Part shown: one piece after another, positions 8,130-15,819 of the stretch | Layout of the letters: every line of letters starts with the position of its first letter | Numbering within the stretch: position 1 is the first letter of the stretch | Assembly (NCBI GenBank): GCA_041305085.1 | Contig: JBFYMA010000042.1 | Location: 1-34,732 of the forward strand | Source: SURF-58 sp041305085 | Lineage (GTDB): Archaea > Nanobdellota > Nanobdellia > Woesearchaeales > UBA9642 | Length of the DNA stretch: 34,732 bases | Reading direction: 5' to 3' | Translations under genes and position numbers: made by a program | The notes under the pieces: model-generated | What the model was told of the DNA's origin: nothing | Seen by the model: only the letters and a program-made list of their open reading frames with translations | The model's database searches: none

Positions 8130-8891
8130 TCAGCCAATGTAGTTAACATCGTGCTGGTATTTGTGCTGGTATTTTGACTTTTTGGCTGTCTGTGCCCCTT
8201 TCAGCTGGCTGTCCATGGATTTTATCTCTTTTTCAAGATCATCAAAAGGTATCTTGAAGCCAAATCTTTGGTTCAGCTTTTTCAAAATCTCTCTTGCGCC
8301 CTTCAGCCCAAGATATATTGGATGCCCAAATGTTTCTGCAAGCATGCTCACCGCAGGGATCCCTTTTTTCTGGCTCACACCAAGCAAAAGTCCTGAAATT
8401 CCCAATATTGGACCGACCACGCCGTATATGTTGGATTCCATTTTAAGGCTTTTGTAAGAGTCAACAATTTTTTTGGAGTTGCCTGTAATATACACAAGCG
8501 GCTTTTCAGGTATTTCGTTCAGGCCTATTCCGCCAAGAGTTATTATGTGGTCTCCTTTGTTTTTTTTGAAGTGGTTTGCAATTATTTCGCAAAATTCATA
8601 AGAAGCCCTTTCTGTAACAGGCTGGACATCTCCTGTGAGAAACAAAAAGTCCTGGTTGTTTATTCGCTTGTAGAACATCTCAAGCTTTGGAAGCTCGACA
8701 AGATTGTTCTGCGAGATGAACACAGAATTTGGAAGATCATATGAATAGAACTGCATAATTTTTTTTGCCTTTGTCTTTTCAACAAGAAAATCCATGACAA
8801 TCTTTCCGACGTTGCCTATGCCTGGCAGGCCCTCTATCATGATGGGCTTTTTCAATCTCGCTGTTTGAAACGTTTTTATTTCCCAATCCAT
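8130..8891 (-). CDS. PAC2-family protein (proteasome-assembly-chaperone-like)
   Basis: A 253-residue soluble protein. The N-terminal GLPGIGNVGKIVMDFL motif (residues 21-36) and the later GGIG (~122) and GVVGPILGISGLLLG (~157-171) segments are characteristic of the archaeal PAC2/DUF75 family, relatives of the eukaryotic proteasome assembly chaperones and of archaeal PbaA/PbaB. The C-terminal ~50 residues are Lys/Gln/His-rich and probably disordered. An in-frame TTG at 8894 precedes the ATG at 8889-8891; the ATG is preferred and lies 25-26 nt from a TATA box, suggesting a leaderless mRNA. It follows nop10 as it often does in archaea, which supports co-regulation with translation and quality-control genes. 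The molecular role in this organism is not shown by the sequence. Confidence 0.85.
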   Translation of the reverse strand: MDWEIKTFQTARLKKPIMIEGLPGIGNVGKIVMDFLVEKTKAKKIMQFYSYDLPNSVFISQNNLVELPKLEMFYKRINNQDFLFLTGDVQPVTERASYEFCEIIANHFKKNKGDHIITLGGIGLNEIPEKPLVYITGNSKKIVDSYKSLKMESNIYGVVGPILGISGLLLGVSQKKGIPAVSMLAETFGHPIYLGLKGAREILKKLNQRFGFKIPFDDLEKEIKSMDSQLKGAQTAKKSKYQHKYQHDVNYIG

Positions 8892-8912
8892 CAAAAAAGG
8901 ATGTCCAAAGAG

Positions 8913-8920
8913 TTATATAA
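8913..8920 (-). promoter_or_regulatory. TATA box for the PAC2-family gene
   Basis: Perfectly palindromic TTATATAA centred 25-26 nt upstream of the ATG at 8891. It lies in the short gap behind the nop10 stop codon. Confidence 0.6.
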
Positions 8921-8933
8921 ATGTTTGGAAAAT

Positions 8934-9086
8934 TCAATCAGAATACTTTGCCTTTCTCCTGTATTCGCCATATTTGTCTTCAGGACTGAATCTTGAGGGC
9001 TTGGGGCTTATTCGTTTTGCTCCGCAACTGCAGTTTTCATCCAAAGAATATGATCCGCATAAAGGGCATTTTAATATCTGCACCAT
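8934..9086 (-). CDS. nop10: H/ACA ribonucleoprotein component Nop10
   Basis: A 50-residue protein, MVQILKCPLCGSYSL... followed by ISPKPSRFSPEDKYGEYRRK. The N-terminal zinc-ribbon cysteines (C7, C10, C19, C21) and the PKPxRFSPEDKYGEYRR motif are diagnostic for Nop10, which binds Cbf5 in the H/ACA RNP that pseudouridylates rRNA. The second cysteine pair is spaced C-x-C instead of the usual C-x-x-C. The ATG at 9084-9086 lies 1 nt after the aIF2-alpha stop codon, so translation is probably coupled. This is the expected archaeal gene order aIF2alpha-nop10-PAC2. Confidence 0.95.
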   Translation of the reverse strand: MVQILKCPLCGSYSLDENCSCGAKRISPKPSRFSPEDKYGEYRRKAKYSD

Positions 9087-9087
9087 T

Positions 9088-9864
9088 TTATTTTTTATCT
9101 ATTTTTTTAAATTCAAACAATCCCTTATCCTGCTCAGTACACTTCTGCATCTCCTCAATTTTCTGGCTGAGCATTGTTTCAGCATTTTTGTAGTCGTCGC
9201 TTACAATAGAGATTCTGTACTTTCCTCCTCCTTCATACTTAATTGTCGTGTTCTTGTCGAGGTGTTTTGAAAGCGCTTTTTTTACAATCTCTACTCCGTT
9301 TTCCTGAAAAAAGACTATTTTTATTGTACCTGAAACAGAGACAGTTTTTGGCTTTATTTTTTCGAGAATTATTTTTTCAAAGCCTTCTGCAATGTTTTTA
9401 GGCACACCAAGGCTTTCCAGCGATGTTTTTTTCTCCACAACATCGTAAAAAGCTGTGTGCAAATAGGAATACTTTTTTAAAAGAGGTGTTGAGAGGATTT
9501 TGTAAAAATTGTTTATCTCGAGCTTGTTTGCCTTTGCATAGTTCTCGATTATTTTTTCAGCTTTTTGCTCCTGCTTAATCTTTTCAATAATCTTTTTTTT
9601 CTCCCTCTCATTAACTCTTCTCAGCGAGAGGTCAATGTATCCTCTTTCCTCGTTTATCCTTAGAACAACGCAGACTATAACTTTACCTTCTACCACATAA
9701 TCCCTGATGTTTCTTATCCTTCCCGGACTTATCTCGCTGATGTGTATGAGCCCTGACTTGTCGTATTCGTTCAGCTTTGCAAATACAGAATTGTATTGTA
9801 TGTTTGTTACTGTACAAAGCACAAATTCCCCTTCCTCCGGAAACCCTATTCTTTTCAGAAGCAT
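9088..9864 (-). CDS. eif2a: Translation initiation factor aIF2, alpha subunit
   Basis: A 258-residue protein of standard length. Residues ~12-82 form an S1/OB RNA-binding domain (FVLCTVTNI, SGLIHISEISPGRIRNIRDYV, IDLSLRRV), followed by a helical middle domain and the C-terminal alpha/beta domain that contacts the gamma subunit (IKIVFFQENGVEIVKKAL, YKNAE). The aIF2 heterotrimer delivers initiator Met-tRNA to the small ribosomal subunit. The gene lies 16 nt after the S27e stop codon in the conserved L44e-S27e-aIF2alpha-nop10 operon. No Shine-Dalgarno is obvious. Confidence 0.95.
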   Translation of the reverse strand: MLLKRIGFPEEGEFVLCTVTNIQYNSVFAKLNEYDKSGLIHISEISPGRIRNIRDYVVEGKVIVCVVLRINEERGYIDLSLRRVNEREKKKIIEKIKQEQKAEKIIENYAKANKLEINNFYKILSTPLLKKYSYLHTAFYDVVEKKTSLESLGVPKNIAEGFEKIILEKIKPKTVSVSGTIKIVFFQENGVEIVKKALSKHLDKNTTIKYEGGGKYRISIVSDDYKNAETMLSQKIEEMQKCTEQDKGLFEFKKIDKK

Positions 9865-9880
9865 TTTAAAATTATTTGTT

Positions 9881-10069
9881 TTATTCCAAAACTTCCAGGA
9901 CTCTTGCCTTTATCTTGGCTTTTCCGCCTGAAGGCTCTGCCAATACTTTGCCGCACACAAGGCACCTTATTGCTGATGCTGCCTTGCCGAAAGCTATCTG
10001 CTCATTCTTGCACTTCGGGCATCTCAGCTTTATAAATTTTGATGATGGTTCGCGAATAATTGGTCTCAT
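9881..10069 (-). CDS. rps27e: 30S ribosomal protein S27e
   Basis: A 62-residue protein beginning MRPIIREPSSKFIKLRCPKC, with a C4 zinc ribbon (C17, C20, C36, C39) and the ending GGKAKIKARVLEVLE, as in archaeal S27e. The open frame extends further upstream into the L44e gene, but the ATG at 10067-10069 matches the family and lies 2 nt beyond the L44e stop codon. A GGAG is present 11 nt upstream, inside the end of L44e. Confidence 0.95.
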   Translation of the reverse strand: MRPIIREPSSKFIKLRCPKCKNEQIAFGKAASAIRCLVCGKVLAEPSGGKAKIKARVLEVLE

Positions 10070-10071
10070 TC

Positions 10072-10383
10072 TTATATCAGCTCCACTTTTTTTGCCCTTA
10101 TCCCTTTTCTCTGGCTGTGCTGTTTCTTGCAGACACTGCACTCATACCTGAAATCAGTCTTTTTTGTAAGCTTTTTTCCTGTTCTCTTCCATTTTGTAAG
10201 AGCAGGCTTGGATCCTTTTGTGCCAAGGTTTCCCATTCCTTTGCCAAACTCCCTTCTCTTCTTGCTGCCGTGGCTCAATGGGTGTGCAGAGCCAGGAGTC
10301 TTTTTTTTGGCAATCGAAACCTTGTGCTGTGTATGCTTTTTGCAAAAAGGGCAATGCCTCTTGACTGTCTTTGGAATTTTCAT
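10072..10383 (-). CDS. rpl44e: 50S ribosomal protein L44e
   Basis: A 103-residue basic protein, MKIPKTVKRHCPFCKKHTQH..., with the paired zinc cysteines C11/C14 and C82/C85 and the central GYG-less basic stretch (KKRREFGKGMGNLGTKG) typical of archaeal L44e (eukaryotic eL42), a component of the large subunit near the E site. It is first in the operon and preceded by a strong TATA box spaced for a leaderless mRNA. Confidence 0.95.
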   Translation of the reverse strand: MKIPKTVKRHCPFCKKHTQHKVSIAKKKTPGSAHPLSHGSKKRREFGKGMGNLGTKGSKPALTKWKRTGKKLTKKTDFRYECSVCKKQHSQRKGIRAKKVELI

Positions 10384-10405
10384 AGCCTCAAGGAAAAGGT
10401 GCCTA

Positions 10406-10413
10406 TTTATAAA
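10406..10413 (-). promoter_or_regulatory. TATA box for the L44e-S27e-aIF2alpha-nop10 operon
   Basis: Minus-strand TTTATAAA centred 26-27 nt upstream of the L44e ATG. The expected transcription start coincides with the start codon. Confidence 0.65.
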
Positions 10414-10466
10414 GGTTGCGGAGACTTTTGGGCTGTCCTAAATATCAAAAATGCTCTTACTTTCAT

Positions 10467-11156
10467 TTATTTCGCAATCTCTTCAGCCCTTCCTTTTTGT
10501 ATTAGAATATCTGCTATCTGCCTGGGAAGGTTTGCTACATCTTCTTCTTCATAAGGACCATACACTTCCAGCTCTGTGCCCAGAAACTTTGGCACAGGGT
10601 TTGTGAACCTGATCATTTTGTTCTCTTCATCCTGGTCTGCTGGCTGAACAGCAGCAGTCGGCCCTCTTTGCTCTTCTCCAGTATCTTCCTGCTCGTATGA
10701 CTTTTTGTTAGTCTCGCTGCTTTCCTGGCTTGGCTCTTTTTTTGCAAATCCGTTGCGGGAGTTCATTGTTATTGATTCCAGCAGGCTTTCCCTTTTCTGG
10801 CTGAGGTTTTCTGTCAGCTCCTGGAAAAGCACCTGCTCTTCAGGAAGAAGCGCCCTTGTGTCCAGAATCTTGTTCTTGAGCCTTGCCTTGAACATAGCAA
10901 GGTTGACTATTTTTCGCTCCCTTCTTTCGTATAGCTCTTTTATTATTTTTTTTATGTTGGTGATCTGTATTCTTATTTTTTCGTGCTCGTCCATAAACTC
11001 ATCTGAAGAGCTCTCAAGCAGGGCTTTTTTCTCTGCCAAGTAGCCAGCCACATTTTTATAGAAATCCTGGTCAAGCTCCTGAAGCTCGTCCCTGCTTTTC
11101 TCCCTCCTGAGGATGTCAAACAGGGTTTCATAGGTTATTATCACTCCCTCGCCCAT
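10467..11156 (-). CDS. gins51: DNA replication factor GINS, Gins51-type subunit
   Basis: A 229-residue protein. The N-terminal helical A domain (TYETLFDILRREKSRDELQ, then LDQDFYKNVAGYL) is followed by helices to ~residue 115, an acidic, poorly conserved linker (~140-175) and a C-terminal B domain with the diagnostic FTNPVPKFLGTELEVYGPY, then NLPRQIADILIQKGRAEEI. The A-B order is that of archaeal Gins51. With MCM and Cdc45/RecJ it forms the archaeal replicative helicase complex, which makes the bacterial-type primase elsewhere in this window notable. A TTG start 9 nt upstream is possible; the ATG at 11154-11156 is preferred. Confidence 0.85.
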   Translation of the reverse strand: MGEGVIITYETLFDILRREKSRDELQELDQDFYKNVAGYLAEKKALLESSSDEFMDEHEKIRIQITNIKKIIKELYERRERKIVNLAMFKARLKNKILDTRALLPEEQVLFQELTENLSQKRESLLESITMNSRNGFAKKEPSQESSETNKKSYEQEDTGEEQRGPTAAVQPADQDEENKMIRFTNPVPKFLGTELEVYGPYEEEDVANLPRQIADILIQKGRAEEIAK

Positions 11157-11180
11157 AAAAAACAACGAATCATTGGTTGC

Positions 11181-11190
11181 TTTTATATTT
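11181..11190 (-). promoter_or_regulatory. TATA box for gins51
   Basis: Minus-strand AAATATAAAA centred about 28 nt upstream of the ATG at 11156. It lies within the 45-nt gap behind the upstream exported-protein gene. Confidence 0.5.
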
Positions 11191-11201
11191 TGCTGTGGTT
11201 T

Positions 11202-13109
11202 TCAGAAAATAGCGTTGAAAAAGTCTTTTATGCCATTCCAGAGCTCTGAAAAAAAGCCCTGTTTTTCTTCCTGCTGGCTGGTTCCTGTTCCAGTGCCTCC
11301 CATACTGCTGTTTTCAGTGCTTTGGTTTCCAGCTTGGGAAGCATTTTGTTCATCCTTCCCTGTTGTCTGATTCTGGCTGTCTGGAGGATTGGTTGCGTTC
11401 AGAACAGCTATTGTTTTTTCTGCAGAGTACTCGTAAAGCTGGCCCTGTATAATTGTTGATGCTGCTGTAACTATTTTTATCTGGTTGTCAGGGAAGTCAT
11501 AAGGAATTCTCAGCTTATAAGAATAGGCTTTGGCGTTCTCATCCCTTTTGATTGTTGGCAAAAGTATTGTTGGCTTTCCCTGGACAAGCTCCAGCTCTTC
11601 AGGATAATAATCATCTACCTGAACATTAATAAGAGGGTCGTCCTTCAGGTTTTTTACAAATACTTCAAATGTAAACTCCTGGCCTTTTTCTATGTTTTTG
11701 GCGTTTGTTGTCTGTGAAATAGACAGCGAGCTGTTTATAGGCCCTACTGCGAGGGATTTTTTTGTATAAAAGTCAAATGTCTCACCTTCAAGTGTCTGGA
11801 ATGTTCCGTTTGCTATTATTGGGATGCTGACTTTTTCATCTGTCAGGGATGCGTAGTATTTTTTTGAGAATATATACTCTTTTCCAGGCACAAGATTGTC
11901 CACTTTCAGGTTCTCATCAAAGTATTCAGAGTAAAAGTGCACATTTATGTTCTTGTATGTTTTTGTGTCGTCATCATTTTTCAGCACGAGTGTCGGCTCA
12001 AAAGGCTCTCCTGACCTTATGTCCTGGACATTCAGGTATATAGAAGGGGTTATTCTATCTGTCTTTATTGTATATTTGGTTTCTTCATAATCATAAATAT
12101 ATTTGTTTTTGGCAAAAATCCTGCTCTCAGCAGTTATTTTGTACTCCCCAGTGTAATCACCTCTTATTTTTATGGTGACGTCCCTTACATACCCTGGAGT
12201 GAGTGTGGTGTCCAGCACAAAAACATTCTGTGCCAGCCTTTTTAAGCCTGTGGAAAAAGTAAGCACCTCTGCCTCAGGAGGAAGAGTTATTGTTGTATAT
12301 GTGCTTATATCTTTATCAATTTCCTTGTTTGTAATGGTATATTTGTAGTCTATTGGCTGCCTTATTGGAGGCTTTGAATTGCTCAATGAGGCTTTTGTTT
12401 CAAAAGGGCTCTTGACTTTGAAGCTTAGCTTGGAAGAGGTTGCATTTTGATTCACTCCTTCATATGTGTATGAAACAACTGCAGTGTTGTCTCTTGTTTT
12501 GTATTTTACAGGCCTTACTTTGTAGGAAAACTCTTTTTTCTTTCCTGGAGAAAGGGCTCCAAAGCTCCAACTGACAGTATTTCCAATAAACAATGCCCCT
12601 CCTGAAGCACTTACAACCTGCACATTGTCGGGCAGCTCATCCTTATAGATCAATGATTTTGCATCTTTCTGGCCTGTATTCTCTATGACAACAGTGACTA
12701 CTCCTGACTCATCCTTTTCCATTTCTGTTGGCAAGATTGTTCTTTTTATTGTAATCTTTGCAGCAAGCTCCCTGAATTTGAGCTTTAGGGCAGGAGTCAG
12801 ATGGTCAAACTGGTCGATTGTCTTTTTTTCCCAGTCTATCTCTGTAAAGCAGTACTCATCCAGGCTGTCAACGACACAATCTCCCAAGTCTATGAGAAAT
12901 GTTTTTTCCCCATTTACTTTCAGCTTTATCTGCTGAAAATCATTGTATGCAACTATGCTGAAGATGTCATCTCCGACAAGAAATGTCTCGTAATTGTACT
13001 TCCAGCCGTCAAAGCTGTCAACTGCTGAGGAAAGCTGGGCTGCAAATATTATTGAATAGAACAGGGCAAAAAGCATAACAAGAATCAAAATCAAGCCTCT
13101 CTTTTTCAT
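11202..13109 (-). CDS. Exported protein with DUF11/CARDB-like repeats
   Basis: A 635-residue protein with a Lys-Arg start and a hydrophobic signal peptide (residues ~5-24, likely cleaved near AQLSSA). Residues ~125-215 form a DUF11-like Ig domain (VTVVIENTGQKDAKSL, DELPDNVQVVSASGG, WSFGALSPGKKKEFSYKV). A second appears at ~475-570 (TFEVFVKNLKDDPL, VDDYYPEELELV). Such domains occur in archaeal S-layer-associated and adhesion proteins. A Gln/Asn/Ser/Thr-rich low-complexity linker (~575-615) precedes a short amphipathic C-terminus (SELWNGIKDFFNAIF), which might associate with the membrane or S-layer. No PGF-CTERM or transmembrane anchor is visible. A TATA box lies about 28 nt upstream. It lies directly downstream of the S-layer gene. 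Confidence 0.7.
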   Translation of the reverse strand: MKKRGLILILVMLFALFYSIIFAAQLSSAVDSFDGWKYNYETFLVGDDIFSIVAYNDFQQIKLKVNGEKTFLIDLGDCVVDSLDEYCFTEIDWEKKTIDQFDHLTPALKLKFRELAAKITIKRTILPTEMEKDESGVVTVVIENTGQKDAKSLIYKDELPDNVQVVSASGGALFIGNTVSWSFGALSPGKKKEFSYKVRPVKYKTRDNTAVVSYTYEGVNQNATSSKLSFKVKSPFETKASLSNSKPPIRQPIDYKYTITNKEIDKDISTYTTITLPPEAEVLTFSTGLKRLAQNVFVLDTTLTPGYVRDVTIKIRGDYTGEYKITAESRIFAKNKYIYDYEETKYTIKTDRITPSIYLNVQDIRSGEPFEPTLVLKNDDDTKTYKNINVHFYSEYFDENLKVDNLVPGKEYIFSKKYYASLTDEKVSIPIIANGTFQTLEGETFDFYTKKSLAVGPINSSLSISQTTNAKNIEKGQEFTFEVFVKNLKDDPLINVQVDDYYPEELELVQGKPTILLPTIKRDENAKAYSYKLRIPYDFPDNQIKIVTAASTIIQGQLYEYSAEKTIAVLNATNPPDSQNQTTGKDEQNASQAGNQSTENSSMGGTGTGTSQQEEKQGFFSELWNGIKDFFNAIF

Positions 13110-13133
13110 GGTAAAGCTTTTTGGGGCTGCAGT

Positions 13134-13141
13134 TTTATAAA
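13134..13141 (-). promoter_or_regulatory. TATA box for the DUF11 exported protein
   Basis: Minus-strand TTTATAAA centred about 28 nt upstream of the ATG at 13109. It is followed by a nearly leaderless start. Confidence 0.55.
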
Positions 13142-13191
13142 TATTTCGAAAAAGCCCAGAAAACCAATCAAATGAAATTAATTTTTTGAAG

Positions 13192-13232
13192 AAAAAAAGT
13201 TAAAAAAAGAAAAAAAAGGCTTTGTCAGCCTT
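13192..13232 (-). terminator. Terminator of the S-layer gene
   Basis: On the minus strand a small hairpin (AAGGCT, 5-nt loop, AGCCTT; 13216-13232) overlaps the S-layer stop codon. Three T-runs of 7-8 nt follow within 30 nt (13192-13217). Oligo-T tracts terminate archaeal transcription, and three in a row suit a highly expressed gene. Confidence 0.7.
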
Positions 13233-15411
13233 ATACTGTTTCAACCTGGATAGAGTTCAGGGTTGGTATTGAAACTGCGATTTCTGTTTTTCCAGCTGCG
13301 AATTCTGCTGGGTAGTCATCGTAGTTTGCAACAACTCTTGCTGCGCCTACTGTGTCGTCAGGATTAAATCCTGCAACCAATAGTGCATTCTGGCTGTCGT
13401 ACCACTTTATCTTTGCTTTTCCTGCCTCAAATCCTTCTACACAGTTTGCTGGGTTACCCATAAGCTCAGCTGCTACATCGTTTGCACATGGACCTCCTAC
13501 AACTATGTATGGCTTAGCTCCGCCAAGGTTTGCCTGTGCATTGGTGTCAAGGACTCCCAATCCAACTGTGATTGGCTTTATTTTGTCGTATGTTCCGGAT
13601 GTTCCGCCTGCAATGGCGCTCTCTCCTGGCACAATGACAACGTTTGCCTTCAGCTGGTCTTTTGGTATCCAGAAGTTGAACTCATCAGATGCTGAGCCAG
13701 CTTTTGGATCTGCAATCTTTATACCATACTTTGAAAGCAGGTCTTCGTCCAATCCGCCTTTGTTTGTCACTGATGTCAATGGGGTTGCGTCGTTTCCGTA
13801 GGTTATATCTGTATCTTCCTGGTCATCTGCTGCTCCAAATCCGTCAAAGTCGGATCCGTCATCTCCAAGGTCGATCCATAATGCATCGTTGTCAGCAAGT
13901 GAGCTGTCTGGAACCAATCCAAGCCACAATGTGCTCTCTGCTGCGCTTGCGTTTCCCCACAATACCAGTGCAAGGTCTGGGCTCTGGGTCTTGCCGTAGT
14001 CTACGTATGCAAAGGTTATGTTGTCGTTTACGCTGTTCAGGGTTTCGTTTCCTGCGTTCTTTATTCTGTTGTAGTCGTTTGCATCTTTGTAGAACACACC
14101 TACTTCTGCGCTTGTCAGCTCAAGGTAAACAGTGTCTGTCTTCACAGTTGTGGTCCCTGTTTTTTCGTCAAGGCTGTTCCTCTGGATTACCAGGGATTCT
14201 TCCTCGCCTGTAGTTATGACAATTGTTTTTGCGTTTGCAGGGCCTCCACCGTATGTGTCCAGCTCAACGTTTGTCTCTGTGCCTACATCAAATGTCATGT
14301 AGTCGTCATCTCCAAGCGTCAGGCTCTCTATTCCTAATTTGACAAAGTCATTAGGGAATGCATAGAATTCTCCAACTCCTGCTGGGTCTTTGTTTGCACC
14401 CTGCCTGTCAAAGTCGTTTTCTATACACAAAACCTGGCCTGTTGTGCTTGTCAGTGCTGAAAGTTTCCACACCCAGTCTGGGTCTCCTTCATCTTCTCCG
14501 ATGAACTCTTCCCCGTTGCTGTAGGTTTTTGTGGTGTCGCTTCCAACTATGAGGGTTGCAGAGTCGAATTCGATTCCGTCCTCGTTAAAGACATCTCCTG
14601 CATCAATCTTTACCTTTATGCCATTGATTTTTTCAGTTGATCCTCCTGCAGTTACTGTTCCCTGCTGGCCATCAACATCCACAACTGCTGCGCTGGTTCC
14701 TGTCTTCACAAGGGTTACTGTTTTTCCCTCAACAACAGTGCTTCCTCCTGCCTCAAGATAGACTTCTTTTCCTACCTGTGCTGTTATCTGGTCAGCAGCT
14801 CCAATACTTGTTATCTCAAGCGTCTGCCCCAGGAAGCTAATCTTTATTGGGTCTGTTGCAGCTGACAGGTTTACAAGCTCATCAATCTCGTAGCAGTATG
14901 TCAGTGTATCTTTTGCTGCTGTAAGAACAACGTCCTGCTGGTAATCTTCATCATTTGATGGAAGGCTTGTTGTTACTGTGAGAGCTCCAATCTGGATCTC
15001 GTCGTGGACGTTTATTGTGTCGTCTCCTACTTCTATTGATGTGTCCTGAAGCACAGAAAGGTCATCATCAAGGTATTCAGAGTCAAGGCCTGGTGTGGTC
15101 AGGACGCTGTTTCCTATGATTATCTCTTCTGCATCTCCGTCTGACACGCTTACTGTGCTTGTTGATACCTGCACTTTTTGCGTGGCTGCCCTCTGAAGGC
15201 TTGTAGAAATGTCAAGCGCTCCCAAAAGGTCTGCGTTGCTTGCTGCAGCTCCTACAACGATCTGGCCGTTGAAGTTGCCGTTGCTATCAATAAATATCGG
15301 CGTTGGGTAATCCCCCAAGTCGTATGCTGCTGCGCCCATTACTGTTGCTCCGAGCATAACTGCTCCGGTTCCAAGCGCAACTAGCCTCTTTATTGCGTTT
15401 TTTACTTTCAT
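13231..15411 (-). CDS. S-layer protein (MJ-type family)
   Basis: A 726-residue exported protein. The N-terminus (MKVKNAIKRLVALGTGAVML, cleavage near AAAYDL) is followed by DYPTPIFIDSNGNFNGQIVV and GAAASNADLLGALDISTSLQ, the typical opening of MJ-type archaeal S-layer proteins. The C-terminal region again has VVGGPCANDVAAELM and SQNALLVAGFNPDDTVGAARVVANYDDYP, the second half of the split alpha/beta S-layer domain that brackets the Ig-like middle. The composition is acidic and rich in Asp, Thr and Gly. Expression signals are strong: a TATA box, a ~43-nt leader, GGAGGTG 8 nt before the ATG, and a multi-T terminator. This contrasts with the leaderless housekeeping genes. It is the probable main cell-wall subunit. 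Confidence 0.9.
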   Translation of the reverse strand: MKVKNAIKRLVALGTGAVMLGATVMGAAAYDLGDYPTPIFIDSNGNFNGQIVVGAAASNADLLGALDISTSLQRAATQKVQVSTSTVSVSDGDAEEIIIGNSVLTTPGLDSEYLDDDLSVLQDTSIEVGDDTINVHDEIQIGALTVTTSLPSNDEDYQQDVVLTAAKDTLTYCYEIDELVNLSAATDPIKISFLGQTLEITSIGAADQITAQVGKEVYLEAGGSTVVEGKTVTLVKTGTSAAVVDVDGQQGTVTAGGSTEKINGIKVKIDAGDVFNEDGIEFDSATLIVGSDTTKTYSNGEEFIGEDEGDPDWVWKLSALTSTTGQVLCIENDFDRQGANKDPAGVGEFYAFPNDFVKLGIESLTLGDDDYMTFDVGTETNVELDTYGGGPANAKTIVITTGEEESLVIQRNSLDEKTGTTTVKTDTVYLELTSAEVGVFYKDANDYNRIKNAGNETLNSVNDNITFAYVDYGKTQSPDLALVLWGNASAAESTLWLGLVPDSSLADNDALWIDLGDDGSDFDGFGAADDQEDTDITYGNDATPLTSVTNKGGLDEDLLSKYGIKIADPKAGSASDEFNFWIPKDQLKANVVIVPGESAIAGGTSGTYDKIKPITVGLGVLDTNAQANLGGAKPYIVVGGPCANDVAAELMGNPANCVEGFEAGKAKIKWYDSQNALLVAGFNPDDTVGAARVVANYDDYPAEFAAGKTEIAVSIPTLNSIQVETV

Positions 15412-15419
15412 TGTTTAAA

Positions 15420-15426
15420 CACCTCC
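15420..15426 (-). promoter_or_regulatory. Strong Shine-Dalgarno of the S-layer gene
   Basis: Minus-strand GGAGGTG, 8 nt upstream of the ATG at 15411. It is the best ribosome-binding site in the window and fixes the start codon. Confidence 0.85.
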
Positions 15427-15476
15427 GTGTCTTCTTTTGAGACCCGTATGTCTTCTTTGTTGGTTTTTCGTGCACA

Positions 15477-15484
15477 TATATAAA
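15477..15484 (-). promoter_or_regulatory. TATA box of the S-layer gene
   Basis: Minus-strand TTTATATA. Transcription would begin near 15454, giving a leader of about 43 nt that contains the Shine-Dalgarno. Confidence 0.7.
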
Positions 15485-15494
15485 GTTTGCGCTC

Positions 15495-15513
15495 TGACTG
15501 TATTTGGCAGTCA
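15495..15513. promoter_or_regulatory. Inverted repeat upstream of the S-layer promoter
   Basis: TGACTG and CAGTCA arms separated by 7 nt. The repeat lies ~11 nt beyond the S-layer TATA box, roughly -40 to -60 from the expected transcription start. This is a position for an activator or BRE-proximal regulator. No protein is known to bind it. Confidence 0.35.
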
Positions 15514-15719
15514 TACTTTGTGCCTTCATATATCTGCGTAAAGCTAACTATTCTTTGATGGTCAATATTTGTTTATAAAGTTTTTGGTGGCTTTTAGAGG
15601 ATAAAAAATACATTTTTAGAGAAAAAGGCTTTAAACACTCGTTTTCAGCCATTTCAGACATTCATCATCGTCCAGTAAAAACATCTAAATTTGAGGCAAA
15701 ATAGCAAAAATTATAAACT
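15514..15719. other. AT-rich gene-free spacer between divergent S-layer and AbiEi-like genes
   Basis: About 200 nt with no gene that I can support. A TTTATAAA box occurs at 15572-15579 without an obvious gene at the right distance. On the minus strand a C-box-like GATGATGA and two CTGA motifs occur near 15640-15665, but the spacing is poor for a C/D sRNA. Confidence 0.4.
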
Positions 15720-15723
15720 ACCT

Positions 15724-15782
15724 ATACCTATTCATCAAAAAAAGGTAATCATTTAAGATTACCAAAATTAAATTATAGGTAT
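15724..15782. promoter_or_regulatory. Nested inverted repeats at the AbiEi-like gene promoter (candidate operator)
   Basis: The outer arms are ATACCTAT (15724-15731) and ATAGGTAT (15775-15782), the right arm overlapping the TATA box. Between them is an inner pair, GGTAATC (15744-15750) and GATTACC (15757-15763), spaced by 6 nt. AbiEi antitoxins are known to repress their own promoters by binding inverted repeats, so autoregulation by the product of the downstream gene is a reasonable inference. Confidence 0.5.
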
Positions 15783-15787
15783 ATAAA
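15780..15787 (+). promoter_or_regulatory. TATA box of the AbiEi-like gene
   Basis: TATATAAA on the plus strand. Transcription would start near 15810, leaving a leader of ~10 nt before the ATG at 15820. Confidence 0.6.
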
Positions 15788-15819
15788 ACCTGCAAAAAAA
15801 ATACATTCACGACGGTAAA

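Noticed and set aside
15287..15529. 80-codon minus-strand frame overlapping the S-layer start
   Set aside because: It runs through the S-layer TATA box, leader and Shine-Dalgarno in another frame and has no family character.
15636..15668. Possible C/D box sRNA on the minus strand (GATGATGA with CTGA motifs)
   Set aside because: One CTGA is only 4 nt after the C box and the other 13 nt after it; no C'/D' pair or terminal stem is visible, so chance is likely.
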